Shown: positions 6,936 to 14,338, counted from the stretch's first letter. The stretch: 21,853 nucleotides of DNA from an uncultured Oscillospiraceae bacterium (GCA_910585735.1 CAJUEU010000030.1:1-21853); one strand, 5' to 3'. The notes: generated by a model not told the origin, from the sequence alone. Numbers and translations are program-made.

Positions 6936-7371
6936 GGTGAGTAAGCGGCTCCTGAGCGTTCTTCTATGGGTGTGGGTTGGGGCTATTTACTTCTTCATGG
7001 AGGTTGTCTGGAAGACCGCACACGGAAGACCGGAGTCTATTAGCTGGACAATGTTTGCTTTGGCAATCGTGCTGGCTATCCCCATGGAACGATTCGGCGC
7101 AGAGCTTCCGTGGGAGATGCCGCTGCTGGCGCAATCGGTCGTGTGTGCGGGCGGCATCACTGTGGTGGAGTTCATGGCTGGCCTTATCCTGAATGTCTGG
7201 CTTGGGCTCGGAATTTGGGATTACACCGCCATGCGCTTCAATATCCTTGGGCAGGTATGCCCACAGTTCTTTGTGGTTTGGATCGCTCTGTCCATGTTTG
7301 GTATCGTGATGCTGGATTGGATGCGATATGTCATTGAGGGCGGAGAACGGCCACATTACAAGTTTATATGA
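6922..7371 (+). CDS. Four-TM membrane protein, PF06541-like, in lysis module
   Basis: This encodes 149 residues with hydrophobic segments at about 8-27, 40-57, 68-92 and 113-135. The motif EFMAGLILNVWLGLGIWDYT followed by FNILGQVCPQFFVVW matches the putative ABC-transporter type IV family (PF06541/CmpB-like), in which a conserved W-Y and NxxGQ pair recurs. Family members occur in chromosomes and in phage lysis modules. Here it precedes the endolysin and a holin-like gene, so a holin, antiholin or membrane-modifying role is plausible but unproven. It overlaps the previous gene, implying coupled translation. Confidence 0.72.
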   Translation: MPSSKVSKRLLSVLLWVWVGAIYFFMEVVWKTAHGRPESISWTMFALAIVLAIPMERFGAELPWEMPLLAQSVVCAGGITVVEFMAGLILNVWLGLGIWDYTAMRFNILGQVCPQFFVVWIALSMFGIVMLDWMRYVIEGGERPHYKFI

Positions 7372-7393
7372 ATACCAAATGCGAGTTTGAAAA

Positions 7394-7422
7394 GAGGGTC
7401 GTACCATGTCGGTGCGGCCCTC
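7394..7422 (+). other. Hairpin upstream of the endolysin
   Basis: A 12-bp stem (7394-7405 with 7411-7422, two G-T wobbles) closes a 5-nt loop, 9 bp before the GTAGGAGGTGG ribosome site of the endolysin. There is no T-tract. It may limit or time endolysin translation, or mark an RNA-processing site. Confidence 0.55.
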
Positions 7423-7446
7423 AACATATAGTAGGAGGTGGTTCCG

Positions 7447-8817
7447 ATGAATGAAGCAACTATCTGGAATTTCCTGAAATCAAACGGCCTGAACGACTAT
7501 GGAGCCGCCGGTCTGATGGGAAACCTCTTTGCGGAGTCCGGCCTGAAACCGAACAATCTCCAGAACAGCTATGAGAGCGCTCTCAACATGAACGACAACG
7601 CCTACGTTTCTGCGGTGGACAGCGGAAGGTATACCAACTTCACCAATGACCGAGCCGGGTTTGGTCTGGCACAGTGGACATATCCATCCCGTAAGCAGGC
7701 TCTTCTCACCTTCTGCAAGGCCGCAGGAGCCTCGATCGGAGACCTTGAGGCGCAGCTCAAGTTCCTACTGAAGGAGCTGTCAGAGAGCTTCCCTGCCGTG
7801 CTGAAGGTGCTCAAGAGCGCTACGTCTGTACGGGAGGCTTCAAACGCCGTTCTGCTGAAGTTTGAACGGCCTGCCAATCAGAGCCAGGGCGTTCAGGACA
7901 AGCGCTGCTCTTTTGGGCAGGGGTACTACGACAAATATGCGCAGAAAGGAGTTGCAGAAAACAAAATGAGCATCAGTCCTTTGGTTACATACACGGGTTT
8001 GACCTTTAACTGTAACTCCCCCAGGAACCATGTGATCGACAGGCTGACCATTCACTGCTTTGTTGGGCAGGTGAACGCCAAGCGTGGGTGTGAGGTGTTC
8101 CAGAACAGCACAGCATCATCCTGTAATTATGTGGTTGGGTTTGACGGGAGCATCGGCCTGTCTGTGGACGAAAAGAACCGGAGCTGGTGTACTTCCAGTA
8201 AGGAGAATGACCACCGGGCAGTCACCATTGAGTGCGCCAGCGACAATTTCCATCCGTATGCAGTGACGGACAAAGCCTACGCCGCCCTGCTTGACCTTGT
8301 GACCGACATCTGCCAGCGCAATGGTAAGACAAAGCTGGTGTGGTTTGGGAACAAGGAGAAGGCTCTGGCCTACACGCCAAAGAATGATGAGATGGTCATG
8401 ACTGTCCACAGGTGGTATACGAACAAGGCCTGCCCCGGCGATTGGCTGTATCAGCGGCACAACGTCATTATGGACGAGGTCAATTCCCGCCTTGCAAATG
8501 CCAAGGGCGGGACAAAGAACGACGAAAGCGAGGTACTGGAAATGAACATCACAAAAGACGAGCTGAAGGCTATGATCCGGGAAACCGTTGTGGAGGTGTA
8601 CAACGAGCTGAACCCACTCTACGAGGACATCAAGGATGTGCCCGGATACTGGAAAGGCACCGCACAGAAGCTGCTGGACGCTGAGGCCGTGAACGGCGGC
8701 ACCAGTAAGGAGGTCTGTGCGACTGACCTCAATCTGCGCCGGGAGACCCTGAAGGCGGCCATTATCGCTTCTTTGTACCACGACTATGAAGAGAGCGAAG
8801 GCGCAGAACGGGAGTAA
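7447..8817 (+). CDS. Bifunctional endolysin: phage lysozyme plus N-acetylmuramoyl-L-alanine amidase
   Basis: This encodes 456 residues from the ATG at 7447, directly after AGGAGGTGG (the GTG at 7438 overlaps that site). Residues 1-165 resemble the phage tail-lysozyme family (PF18013-like), with candidate catalytic Glu30 in FAESGLKPNN and a GFGLAQWT motif. Residues about 180-350 form an amidase_2 domain; the zinc ligands fit as His203, His321 and Cys329, and the 8-residue His-Cys spacing equals that of T7 lysozyme. After a Lys/Gly linker, residues 366-456 (MNITKDELKAMIRE, DVPGYWKGTAQKLLDAEAVNGG) look like a small wall-binding or oligomerisation domain. It degrades host peptidoglycan at lysis and follows the canonical place before the holin. 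Confidence 0.9.
   Translation: MNEATIWNFLKSNGLNDYGAAGLMGNLFAESGLKPNNLQNSYESALNMNDNAYVSAVDSGRYTNFTNDRAGFGLAQWTYPSRKQALLTFCKAAGASIGDLEAQLKFLLKELSESFPAVLKVLKSATSVREASNAVLLKFERPANQSQGVQDKRCSFGQGYYDKYAQKGVAENKMSISPLVTYTGLTFNCNSPRNHVIDRLTIHCFVGQVNAKRGCEVFQNSTASSCNYVVGFDGSIGLSVDEKNRSWCTSSKENDHRAVTIECASDNFHPYAVTDKAYAALLDLVTDICQRNGKTKLVWFGNKEKALAYTPKNDEMVMTVHRWYTNKACPGDWLYQRHNVIMDEVNSRLANAKGGTKNDESEVLEMNITKDELKAMIRETVVEVYNELNPLYEDIKDVPGYWKGTAQKLLDAEAVNGGTSKEVCATDLNLRRETLKAAIIASLYHDYEESEGAERE
8542..8817 (+). other. Possible internal translation start for the endolysin C-terminal domain
   Basis: An in-frame ATG at 8542 (residue 366) begins exactly at the C-terminal domain and has GAGGT 7 nt upstream (8530-8534). 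It would yield a separate 91-residue polypeptide. Some clostridial phage endolysins make a separate binding-domain subunit in this way. This is inference from spacing only. Confidence 0.4.
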
Positions 8818-8850
8818 GCCATTTGGCGAAAACTATAGGAGGAATACGAT

Positions 8851-9177
8851 ATGACTTGGAGTGATATTGCGAAGTGGATCATTTACACTGTCATCATCAT
8901 CGCACCACTGGCCTACAACCTGGTGAAGTACGTGCGTATGGCGATGGAGGAGAAGAACTTTAAGCCCATTCTGAGCCTTGTGCTCGAACTGATGGAAACC
9001 GCCGAGGGTATGTATGACAGCGGCGCTGACCGTAAGGCTTGGGTGCTTTCTATGGTGAAGTCTACCGCAAAGGCTATCGGCTCATCTGTCAGCATGGACG
9101 AGGTCAGCAAGATGATCGATGACTTGTGTAAGATGAGCAAGAGCGTCAATATTGGCGCAAATGAAAAGAGTGAATAA
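8851..9177 (+). CDS. Holin-like protein, single N-terminal TM
   Basis: This encodes 108 residues with one transmembrane helix at about 8-30 (WIIYTVIIIAPLAYNLV) followed by a soluble helical region ending in charged residues. It starts 33 bp after the endolysin with TAGGAGG upstream. Size, topology and position fit the LLH/superfamily-6 type of phage holin, which opens the membrane for endolysin export. The call rests on context and topology, not on a unique motif. Confidence 0.75.
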   Translation: MTWSDIAKWIIYTVIIIAPLAYNLVKYVRMAMEEKNFKPILSLVLELMETAEGMYDSGADRKAWVLSMVKSTAKAIGSSVSMDEVSKMIDDLCKMSKSVNIGANEKSE

Positions 9178-9192
9178 CAAGGGGGTGAAACT

Positions 9193-9669
9193 ATGCCTAT
9201 CAGCGAAATTAAAGACATGGTTGTAGCAGGCGGAGGCGTCCTGATCGTTCTGATGACCTTTGTTCAGATCACCCCCATCAAGGTAAATCCGTGGTCTTGG
9301 GTCGCCAAAATGTTTGGCAGACTGCTCAAGGCGTTTGGACGTGCTATCAATTCAGACGTTCTCACTGAGTTGGAAGATGTCAAGCGCCATCAGAGAGAGA
9401 CACAGGAAAAGTTAGATAAGCACATCCGTGTCGATGATGAGCGTGACGCTGATAATCATCGACAAAGAATCCTGCGGTTCAACTCTGAATTGATCGATGG
9501 AAAAAATTTTACACATGAATATTTCACAGATGTGCTTGTAGAAATCGACGACTATGAGAGATACTGTGAGACGCATCCAGAGTATCGAAACAATCGTGCA
9601 GTTCTGGCGATTGCAAACATTAAGCGGGTATATAAAAGCCATGAGGCAAATAGCGACTTTCTGAAGTGA
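9193..9669 (+). CDS. Single-TM phage lysis-region protein
   Basis: This encodes 158 residues. The N-terminus is MPISEIKDMVVAGGGVLIVLMTFVQI with one TM at about 9-27, then a basic amphipathic stretch, a coiled coil (DVKRHQRETQEKLDKHIRVDDERDADNHRQRI) and a helical end. AAGGGGGTG lies just upstream of the ATG. It is the last gene of the + strand late operon. Topology suggests a second holin, an antiholin or a spanin-like partner; no named family is certain. Confidence 0.7.
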   Translation: MPISEIKDMVVAGGGVLIVLMTFVQITPIKVNPWSWVAKMFGRLLKAFGRAINSDVLTELEDVKRHQRETQEKLDKHIRVDDERDADNHRQRILRFNSELIDGKNFTHEYFTDVLVEIDDYERYCETHPEYRNNRAVLAIANIKRVYKSHEANSDFLK

Positions 9670-9694
9670 CCGAATAATTCTGAGGGTACATTTT

Positions 9695-9728
9695 GCGGGC
9701 CATCCATTGTGGGTGTGCCCGCTTTTTT
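9695..9728 (+). terminator. Late-operon terminator 1
   Basis: GCGGGC (9695-9700) pairs with GCCCGC (9717-9722), followed by six Ts at 9723-9728. It lies 26 bp after the last late-gene stop, as expected for a rho-independent terminator. Confidence 0.85.
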
Positions 9729-9744
9729 GCGAGCGAAAATAATA

Positions 9745-9788
9745 AGGGCATCGACTTGGCAATTACGCCAGTCGATGCCCTATTTTTA
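9745..9788 (+). terminator. Late-operon terminator 2, possibly bidirectional
   Basis: AGGGCATCGAC pairs with GTCGATGCCCT (ends at 9745 and 9781), with an inner TGGC/GCCA stem and a 6-nt loop. ATTTTT follows on the + strand, and the - strand continues TTATTATTTT, so it may also stop the convergent small gene at 9901-10083. Confidence 0.82.
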
Positions 9789-9811
9789 TATGCCTATATT
9801 TGCCATTTGGA

Positions 9812-9834
9812 GGGACGTAGAGCGTCTCTTTTTT
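9812..9834 (+). terminator. Late-operon terminator 3
   Basis: GGGACG (9812-9817) pairs with CGTCTC (9823-9828; one G-T pair), followed by six Ts at 9829-9834. This is a short but complete rho-independent terminator shape, the third in 140 bp. Confidence 0.6.
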
Positions 9835-9900
9835 ACGGGTGTACCCAGCACTTCCCTATGGGCAAAACGTGCCCTGGGGGCAAGCTGTGGCAGCGTAGCG

Positions 9901-10083
9901 TTAAAGATATGGTATGGTTTTTGCGTTCTTGCCAGAGAGGTGCTTTTCAATGTGCTCCTGCGCCCGCTCGGCAGTATCGAACCGCATCACATCGTCGAAG
10001 CTGTCGGTGTAATCCATGTCTTTATTTACGAAGTACCTTTCGGTTCCGAGCGTCACCACGATGTAATAGAAGCCCTTGTTCAT
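9901..10083 (-). CDS. 60-aa edge protein with its own promoter (moron candidate)
   Basis: The ATG at 10083 has GGAG 8 nt upstream; ATG 10089 or GTG 10092 are alternatives but sit too close to that site. The protein MNKGFYYIVVTLGTERYFVNKD continues with FDDVMRFDTAERAQEHIEKHLSGK, a small alpha/beta-looking soluble protein with no recognised family. It is on the opposite strand to the late genes, lies between the late terminators and the lysS 3' end, and is preceded by a strong promoter and a - strand terminator. That arrangement fits a prophage gene expressed in the lysogen. Function is unknown. Confidence 0.68.
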   Translation of the reverse strand: MNKGFYYIVVTLGTERYFVNKDMDYTDSFDDVMRFDTAERAQEHIEKHLSGKNAKTIPYL

Positions 10084-10103
10084 TTTCATCACTCCATTTG
10101 TTT

Positions 10104-10132
10104 ATTATATCAGAATATGTCGTTTCCTGCAA
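10104..10132 (-). promoter_or_regulatory. Sigma-70-type promoter for the 60-aa gene
   Basis: On the - strand, TTGCAG (10127-10132) is followed by a 17-bp spacer and TATAAT (10104-10109), with a TGn extended -10. It lies about 20 bp before the start of the 60-aa gene. Four of six -35 bases and all six -10 bases match consensus. Confidence 0.8.
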
Positions 10133-10140
10133 GCGTGATA

Positions 10141-10177
10141 AAAAAAGAAACGCCCCTGTTTACACAGAGGCGTTCTT
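10141..10177 (-). terminator. Terminator on the - strand downstream of lysS
   Basis: On the - strand AACGCCTCTGT pairs with ACAGGGGCGTT (one wobble) around GTAA, followed by TTTCTTTTTTT. It lies about 100 bp after the lysS stop and just before the small-gene promoter, so it shields that gene from readthrough. Confidence 0.8.
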
Positions 10178-10203
10178 CCTACATCAAGTCCCTTTTCATG
10201 ATT

Positions 10204-10224
10204 TGTCGTAAAAGTGTCGTAAAA
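10204..10224 (+). repeat. Tandem TGTCGTAAAA repeats at the prophage edge
   Basis: TGTCGTAAAA occurs at 10204-10213 and 10215-10224 with an 11-bp period. Its position between the last prophage-like gene and the host lysS 3' end fits arm-type integrase binding sites near attR, or one edge of the attachment core. No integrase or left end is visible, so this remains inference. Confidence 0.45.
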
Positions 10225-10275
10225 CGGGATATTTTCTAACTGCTTATGGCCGGAAAGCATTGGCATCACTGAGTT

Positions 10276-11778
10276 TTACTCGGAGATGGGCTTCATCGTG
10301 GGGAAGGCAATGACATCCCGGATGGTATCGGCGCCGGTGAGGAGCATAACGCAGCGGTCGATGCCGATACCCAGGCCGCCCGTGGGGGGCATACCATACT
10401 CCAGGGCAGTAAGGAAGTCCTCGTCCATCATACCGGCCTCGTCGTCTCCCTTGGCCCGGGCCTCCACCTCCTTCTGGAAGCGGGCACGCTGGTCGATGGG
10501 GTCGTTGAGCTCGGAAAAGGCGTTGCCCATCTCGCTGTGGCAGATGAACAGCTCGAACCGCTCGGTGAGCCGGGGGTCCTTGGGGGACCGCTTAGCCAGA
10601 GGGGAGACGTCCACCGGGTGCATAGTAATAAAGGTAGGCTGGATCAGCTTCTCCTCCACCCGCTGGTCAAAGCACTCATAAAGGGCGTTGCCCCAGGTAG
10701 GCTCCTTGGTGGAGGGCAGCTCCACTCCAATGCCCTTGGCGGCGGCCACGGCCTCCTCGTCCGAGGAGATAGCCATAAAGTCGATGCCGCAATACTGCTT
10801 CACCGCCTCGTGCATGGGCAGACGGGGCCAGCCGGGAGCCAGGGACACTCTCTCCCCCAGCCACTCTACCTCATGGGTGCCCAGGATCCTCTGGGCGGCC
10901 GAGGACAACAACTCCTCAAAGAGGTCCATCATATCGTTAAAGTCCGCGTAGGCCTGATAGAGCTCCACCGTGGTAAACTCCGGGTTATGCTTGGGGTCCA
11001 TACCCTCGTTGCGGAAAATACGGCCCAGGTCATAGACCCGGTCCATCCCGCCCACGATGAGCCGCTTCAGGGGCAGCTCGGTGGCGATACGAAGGAACAT
11101 ATCAATGTCCAGGGTGTTGTGATGGGTCACAAAAGGCCGGGCGGTGGCTCCACCCTGGATGGTGTTGAGCACGGGGGTCTCCACCTCGATGAAACCCCGA
11201 CCATCCAGAAAGTCCCGGACATGCTTGATAAACTGGCTTCGGATGAGGAAATTCCGCTTGACCTCGGGATTGACGATGAGGTCCACATACCGCTGGCGGT
11301 AACGCAGCTCCTTGTCCTGGAGTCCGTGGAACTTCTCAGGAAGAGGCAGCAAAGACTTGGAGAGCAGAGTAATGTCTTTCGCCCGGACGCTCATCTCTCC
11401 CCGCTGGGTGCGGAAGACCTCGCCGTCCACGCCCACGATGTCACCGATGTCAAACTTCTTGAACTTCTTATAGACCGCCTCGTCCATCTCGTCCTGCCGG
11501 GCGTAGAGCTGGATGCGGCCATCCCGGTCCTGGAGATCGCAGAAGGAGACCTTGCCCATACCCCGCTTGGACATGAGCCGGCCGGCCACCTTCACGGGCT
11601 TCCCCTCCATGGCCTCAAAGTTGTCCTTGATCTGCTGGGAGGTGGCATCCCAGACAAAGCGGGTCTCCTGAAAAGGATCCTCCCCCGCCTCCTGGAGCTC
11701 AAAAAGCTTCTCCCGCCGAATCTTCAACAGCTCGCTCAGTTCGGGCTGCTGTTCCTGGTCCTTCCGTTCCTCTGCCAT
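10276..11778 (-). CDS. lysS: Lysyl-tRNA synthetase, class II
   Basis: This encodes 500 residues, the usual length. AGGAGAG precedes the ATG. It has an N-terminal OB-fold anticodon-binding domain (about 50-160, including GRLMSKRGMGKVSFCDLQD), motif 2 FRNEGMDPKHNPEFT and motif 3 GLGIGIDRCVMLL near the C-terminus. It charges tRNA-Lys with lysine using ATP. It lies 44 bp after greA and is probably co-transcribed with it, as in many Firmicutes. The prophage ends just beyond its stop codon and leaves the gene intact. Confidence 0.97.
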   Translation of the reverse strand: MAEERKDQEQQPELSELLKIRREKLFELQEAGEDPFQETRFVWDATSQQIKDNFEAMEGKPVKVAGRLMSKRGMGKVSFCDLQDRDGRIQLYARQDEMDEAVYKKFKKFDIGDIVGVDGEVFRTQRGEMSVRAKDITLLSKSLLPLPEKFHGLQDKELRYRQRYVDLIVNPEVKRNFLIRSQFIKHVRDFLDGRGFIEVETPVLNTIQGGATARPFVTHHNTLDIDMFLRIATELPLKRLIVGGMDRVYDLGRIFRNEGMDPKHNPEFTTVELYQAYADFNDMMDLFEELLSSAAQRILGTHEVEWLGERVSLAPGWPRLPMHEAVKQYCGIDFMAISSDEEAVAAAKGIGVELPSTKEPTWGNALYECFDQRVEEKLIQPTFITMHPVDVSPLAKRSPKDPRLTERFELFICHSEMGNAFSELNDPIDQRARFQKEVEARAKGDDEAGMMDEDFLTALEYGMPPTGGLGIGIDRCVMLLTGADTIRDVIAFPTMKPISE

Positions 11779-11822
11779 ATCGTCTCTCTCCTATCCTTTG
11801 GTGCCGGGAGAATCCCCGGGAA

Positions 11823-12299
11823 TCAATTCTTACTGACTTCTACGATCTTATAGCGAAGGGTCCCCACCGGGGCCTCCACAGTCACCTCAGTGCCCTTCTC
11901 CTTCCCCATCAGGGCCTTGCCGAAGGGGGAATCCTCCGAGATCCGGCCGTTCATGGGGTCGGCCTCCTGAGAGCCGACCACAGTATAGGTCTCCCGGGTG
12001 CCGTCCTCCAGGTCCTCCACGGTCACCTGACGGCCCAGGCTGACGGCATTCTCCGAGATCTCCTGCTCATCAATGATCACACAATTTTCCAGAATGGCCT
12101 CCACCTCAGCGATGCGGGAAAAAAGCTTTCCCTGCTCGTTTTTGGCCTCGTCATACTCGCTGTTCTCCGAAAGATCGCCGAAGGACCGGGCTTCCTTAAT
12201 TAAGTCGGCGACCTCCTTTTCCCGAACGGTCTTCAGGTACTTCAGTTCCTCCTGGAGCTCAGAGAGCCGCTGAGGGGTCAGTTTGATCTGCTTTGCCAT
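11823..12299 (-). CDS. greA: Transcription elongation factor GreA
   Basis: This encodes 158 residues, the full family length. The N-terminal coiled coil carries the acidic tip motif GDLSENSEYDEAKNEQG, which reaches into the RNA polymerase secondary channel to stimulate cleavage of backtracked RNA. The C-terminal globular domain contains SEDSPFGKALMGKEKGTEV and the terminal LRYKIVEV. AAAGGTGACG precedes the ATG. It is the first gene of the greA-lysS unit, read from the consensus promoter at 12383-12411. Confidence 0.97.
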   Translation of the reverse strand: MAKQIKLTPQRLSELQEELKYLKTVREKEVADLIKEARSFGDLSENSEYDEAKNEQGKLFSRIAEVEAILENCVIIDEQEISENAVSLGRQVTVEDLEDGTRETYTVVGSQEADPMNGRISEDSPFGKALMGKEKGTEVTVEAPVGTLRYKIVEVSKN

Positions 12300-12348
12300 C
12301 TCGGTTTCGTCACCTTTCTGTTTTGTTAGAAAATAAAAGACTTCGTTT

Positions 12349-12367
12349 GGGCCCCAGAGCGGGGCCC
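12349..12367 (-). terminator. GC hairpin in the greA leader (terminator or attenuator)
   Basis: GGGCCCC and GGGGCCC pair over 7 bp with a 5-nt loop; a T-rich run (TCTTTTATTTTC) follows on the - strand after about 9 nt. It can end transcripts of the upstream gene, but it lies downstream of the greA promoter, so it also sits in the greA 5' leader. Confidence 0.6.
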
Positions 12368-12373
12368 GGCACG

Positions 12374-13081
12374 TTACTGTGTATTATATTGATTTTCCCC
12401 ACTTCTGTCAAGGGATTTCCGCACCTTGATGCCGGAAAGAGAGATCCGCCCCGCCTCCCACGCCAAGGTCAATAGTGGCAAGGGGTCACAGTCGGGCGGC
12501 ATGGACAGCTCAGAGGAAAGAGTCAGCCCCGCCAGACCGGGCTCCCCCCAAAGCTTAAGCACCTTCCCCACCGCAGTTGGCCGGGGGGAAAGCTCTATAC
12601 TCACCTGGGGGGCAAAGCCGGTTCCCAGAGCCAGAACCGCCGCCCCCTGCTCTCCCCACAGGAGGGCACGCAGCTCCTCCTCTCCCCGGTCAAAGTCCAA
12701 CAGCAGCATCCCCACTTGGGGACAAAGGGCCAGAGCCAGCCGGCAGGCCAATATGTCCGCTTTCTCTCCCCGAAGGACTATCCGCCGCTCCCGGAGAGGC
12801 GCTCCCTCCAGCAAAGCCAGGGCCAGCTCATCCCCCTTGGCCCACAGCAATGGCAGGGGATCCACCGGGGACAGGCCGGGCAAGGCGATTCCTCTCATGG
12901 CCGGAGTAGTCAAAAACCGCCGTATTCCCCGTTTTCGGAGGCCCCCCGCCACCCCGGCCAGACGCCGGGACGACAGTCCACAGGGCAGCTCGGCTCCAAG
13001 CACCGGCATCCCCAGCAGGGTTTTGGGGTAATATCGGGGAAAAAAACGCCGTCCTTCCGCCGCCCCAAGCTCAGCCACCAT
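12374..13081 (-). CDS. Hypothetical protein between ctpA and greA
   Basis: This encodes 235 residues from the ATG at 13081, preceded by a purine-rich GGGGGTGGGGAT; an in-frame ATG at 13117 is also possible. The protein is rich in Leu, Gly, Ala and Arg with no clear signal peptide. Two halves look like Rossmann-type alternation (LLLDFDRGEEELRALLWGE, AVLALGTGFAPQVSIELSP). It begins 53 bp after ctpA and is probably the last gene of the ftsEX-M23-ctpA unit. Its last codons double as the greA promoter. No family is recognised. Confidence 0.75.
   Translation of the reverse strand: MVAELGAAEGRRFFPRYYPKTLLGMPVLGAELPCGLSSRRLAGVAGGLRKRGIRRFLTTPAMRGIALPGLSPVDPLPLLWAKGDELALALLEGAPLRERRIVLRGEKADILACRLALALCPQVGMLLLDFDRGEEELRALLWGEQGAAVLALGTGFAPQVSIELSPRPTAVGKVLKLWGEPGLAGLTLSSELSMPPDCDPLPLLTLAWEAGRISLSGIKVRKSLDRSGENQYNTQ
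12383..12411 (-). promoter_or_regulatory. Perfect-consensus sigma-70 promoter for greA-lysS
   Basis: On the - strand, TTGACA (12406-12411), a 17-bp spacer and TATAAT (12383-12388) match consensus at all 12 bases. It lies within the final codons of the upstream gene and about 84 bp before the greA start. Confidence 0.88.
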
Positions 13082-13134
13082 ATCCCCACCCCCTTCAGGA
13101 CAGGGTATGCATCCCAAAGCGGGATATACCTCTC

Positions 13135-14319
13135 TTACCGGCTCAGAAGCTCCATGGCCTTCTGAAGCTGGAGATCCTCCTCCCGGGATAGCAGACCGGC
13201 CTGAAGCGCCGCTCCCTGAACCTCATCCAAAATAATCTCCTCGTCCAGAGGAAGCCCGGTTCCCACCAGAGACACCCCGGCCCCTGTGGCGTATTTGCCG
13301 GTGGAAATGTTCAGCGCGCCCCCGTTCATCAGCTCAATGCTCTGCTGGGAGAAGCCCTTTCCCGAGGTGGGCTCCCCCACGATGGAGGCCCCGACGCTCT
13401 CCTTGAGCTGGGCGGCGAAAAATTCCGCCGCCGAGTAGGTGTTGGCGTTCACCAGTGTCACCATGGGAAGGTCTACACAGCTTTCGTCCGACTGCGTCAC
13501 CTCCATCCGCCCCTCCCTGCCCCAAGCACTGAAAATCGAGCCCTCAGGCAACAGGTGATCCAGCATCTGGGTAAGCTCATGGACATAGCCGCCGCCGTTG
13601 TTTCGCATGTCGAAGATCAGGGCTGTGGCTCCCTGTTCCACCAGGTCGTCCACCGCAGCATTAAGCTGGTCGGCGCTGCCGCTGTAAAAATTGGCGAGAG
13701 CCACATATCCAACGCCCCCCTCCAGCAGCTCATAGGAGGTGACCGATTCATTCTGGATGGCGGCCCGGATAGCCTCCACCTCCCGGCTCTCCCCCGCCGG
13801 GTTGAGCACAGTAAGCCTTACGGTGGTGCCTTCCTCCCCCTGGATCAGGTCGACTCCCTTCTGTTGAGCCTCCTCCCCGGCCAGGGAGACACCGTCTACA
13901 GCGGTAATGATCTCCTCCGGCCGAAGTCCCGCCTCCCAGGCGGGGCCATCCTTCTTCACCGCAAGGAGCTTTAGGCCCCGCGGGTCGGCATAGTCCACTG
14001 TAACGCCGATCCCCACGTAGGAGTTGTTCCTGCGCTGGCGTTGGGCAATGTTCTGCTCCTCGTTTACGTAGTAGCTCCACCGATCTCCCAGGCCCTTCAC
14101 CATACCCTCCAGGGCGCTGTCAATGGCCGTTTCCTTGTCGTATTCCCCCACAAAGCGGGTGTTGACGATACCCCAGGCCTCCAGCAGAGTCAGGCTCTCA
14201 GGCCCCAGAGCAAACCAAAGAAAGGCGGTCACCGCCGCCAGCGTCAGCGTCATTCCCAGAAGGGCAGACAAGAGCAGTTGGGTCAAGCTATAGCGTTTCG
14301 TTGCTTTCATCTTCCCCAT
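13135..14319 (-). CDS. ctpA: S41 C-terminal processing protease
   Basis: This encodes 394 residues. A signal anchor (about 13-35, LLLSALLGMTLTLAAVTAFLWF) places the catalytic part outside the membrane. A PDZ domain (about 95-180, from YVGIGVTVDYADPRGLKLLAV) precedes the peptidase_S41 domain. Catalytic Ser296 lies in NTYSAAEFFA and Lys321 in TSGKGFSQQS; the 25-residue spacing matches the Ser-Lys dyad of the family. It trims C-termini of exported proteins. Co-orientation with ftsEX and the M23 hydrolase suggests it may process or regulate wall hydrolases, as Ctp proteases do elsewhere. AAAGGAATGGGGA precedes the ATG. Confidence 0.95.
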   Translation of the reverse strand: MGKMKATKRYSLTQLLLSALLGMTLTLAAVTAFLWFALGPESLTLLEAWGIVNTRFVGEYDKETAIDSALEGMVKGLGDRWSYYVNEEQNIAQRQRRNNSYVGIGVTVDYADPRGLKLLAVKKDGPAWEAGLRPEEIITAVDGVSLAGEEAQQKGVDLIQGEEGTTVRLTVLNPAGESREVEAIRAAIQNESVTSYELLEGGVGYVALANFYSGSADQLNAAVDDLVEQGATALIFDMRNNGGGYVHELTQMLDHLLPEGSIFSAWGREGRMEVTQSDESCVDLPMVTLVNANTYSAAEFFAAQLKESVGASIVGEPTSGKGFSQQSIELMNGGALNISTGKYATGAGVSLVGTGLPLDEEIILDEVQGAALQAGLLSREEDLQLQKAMELLSR

Positions 14320-14338
14320 TCCTTTCCAGACAAGACTG

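Noticed and set aside
7946..7968. Internal start for the amidase domain alone (AAAGGAG and ATG 7966)
   Set aside because: The spacing of about 14 nt is too long for efficient initiation, unlike the better placed site before 8542.
9840..9900. GGGC/GCCC short inverted repeats between terminator 3 and the 60-aa gene
   Set aside because: Short stems with no T-tract on either strand and no clear repeat copies in the window; nothing firm can be claimed.
10537..11853. 438-aa open frame antisense to lysS and greA
   Set aside because: Shadow of high-G+C coding sequence; lysS on the opposite strand is unambiguous and the antisense product has no recognisable domain.
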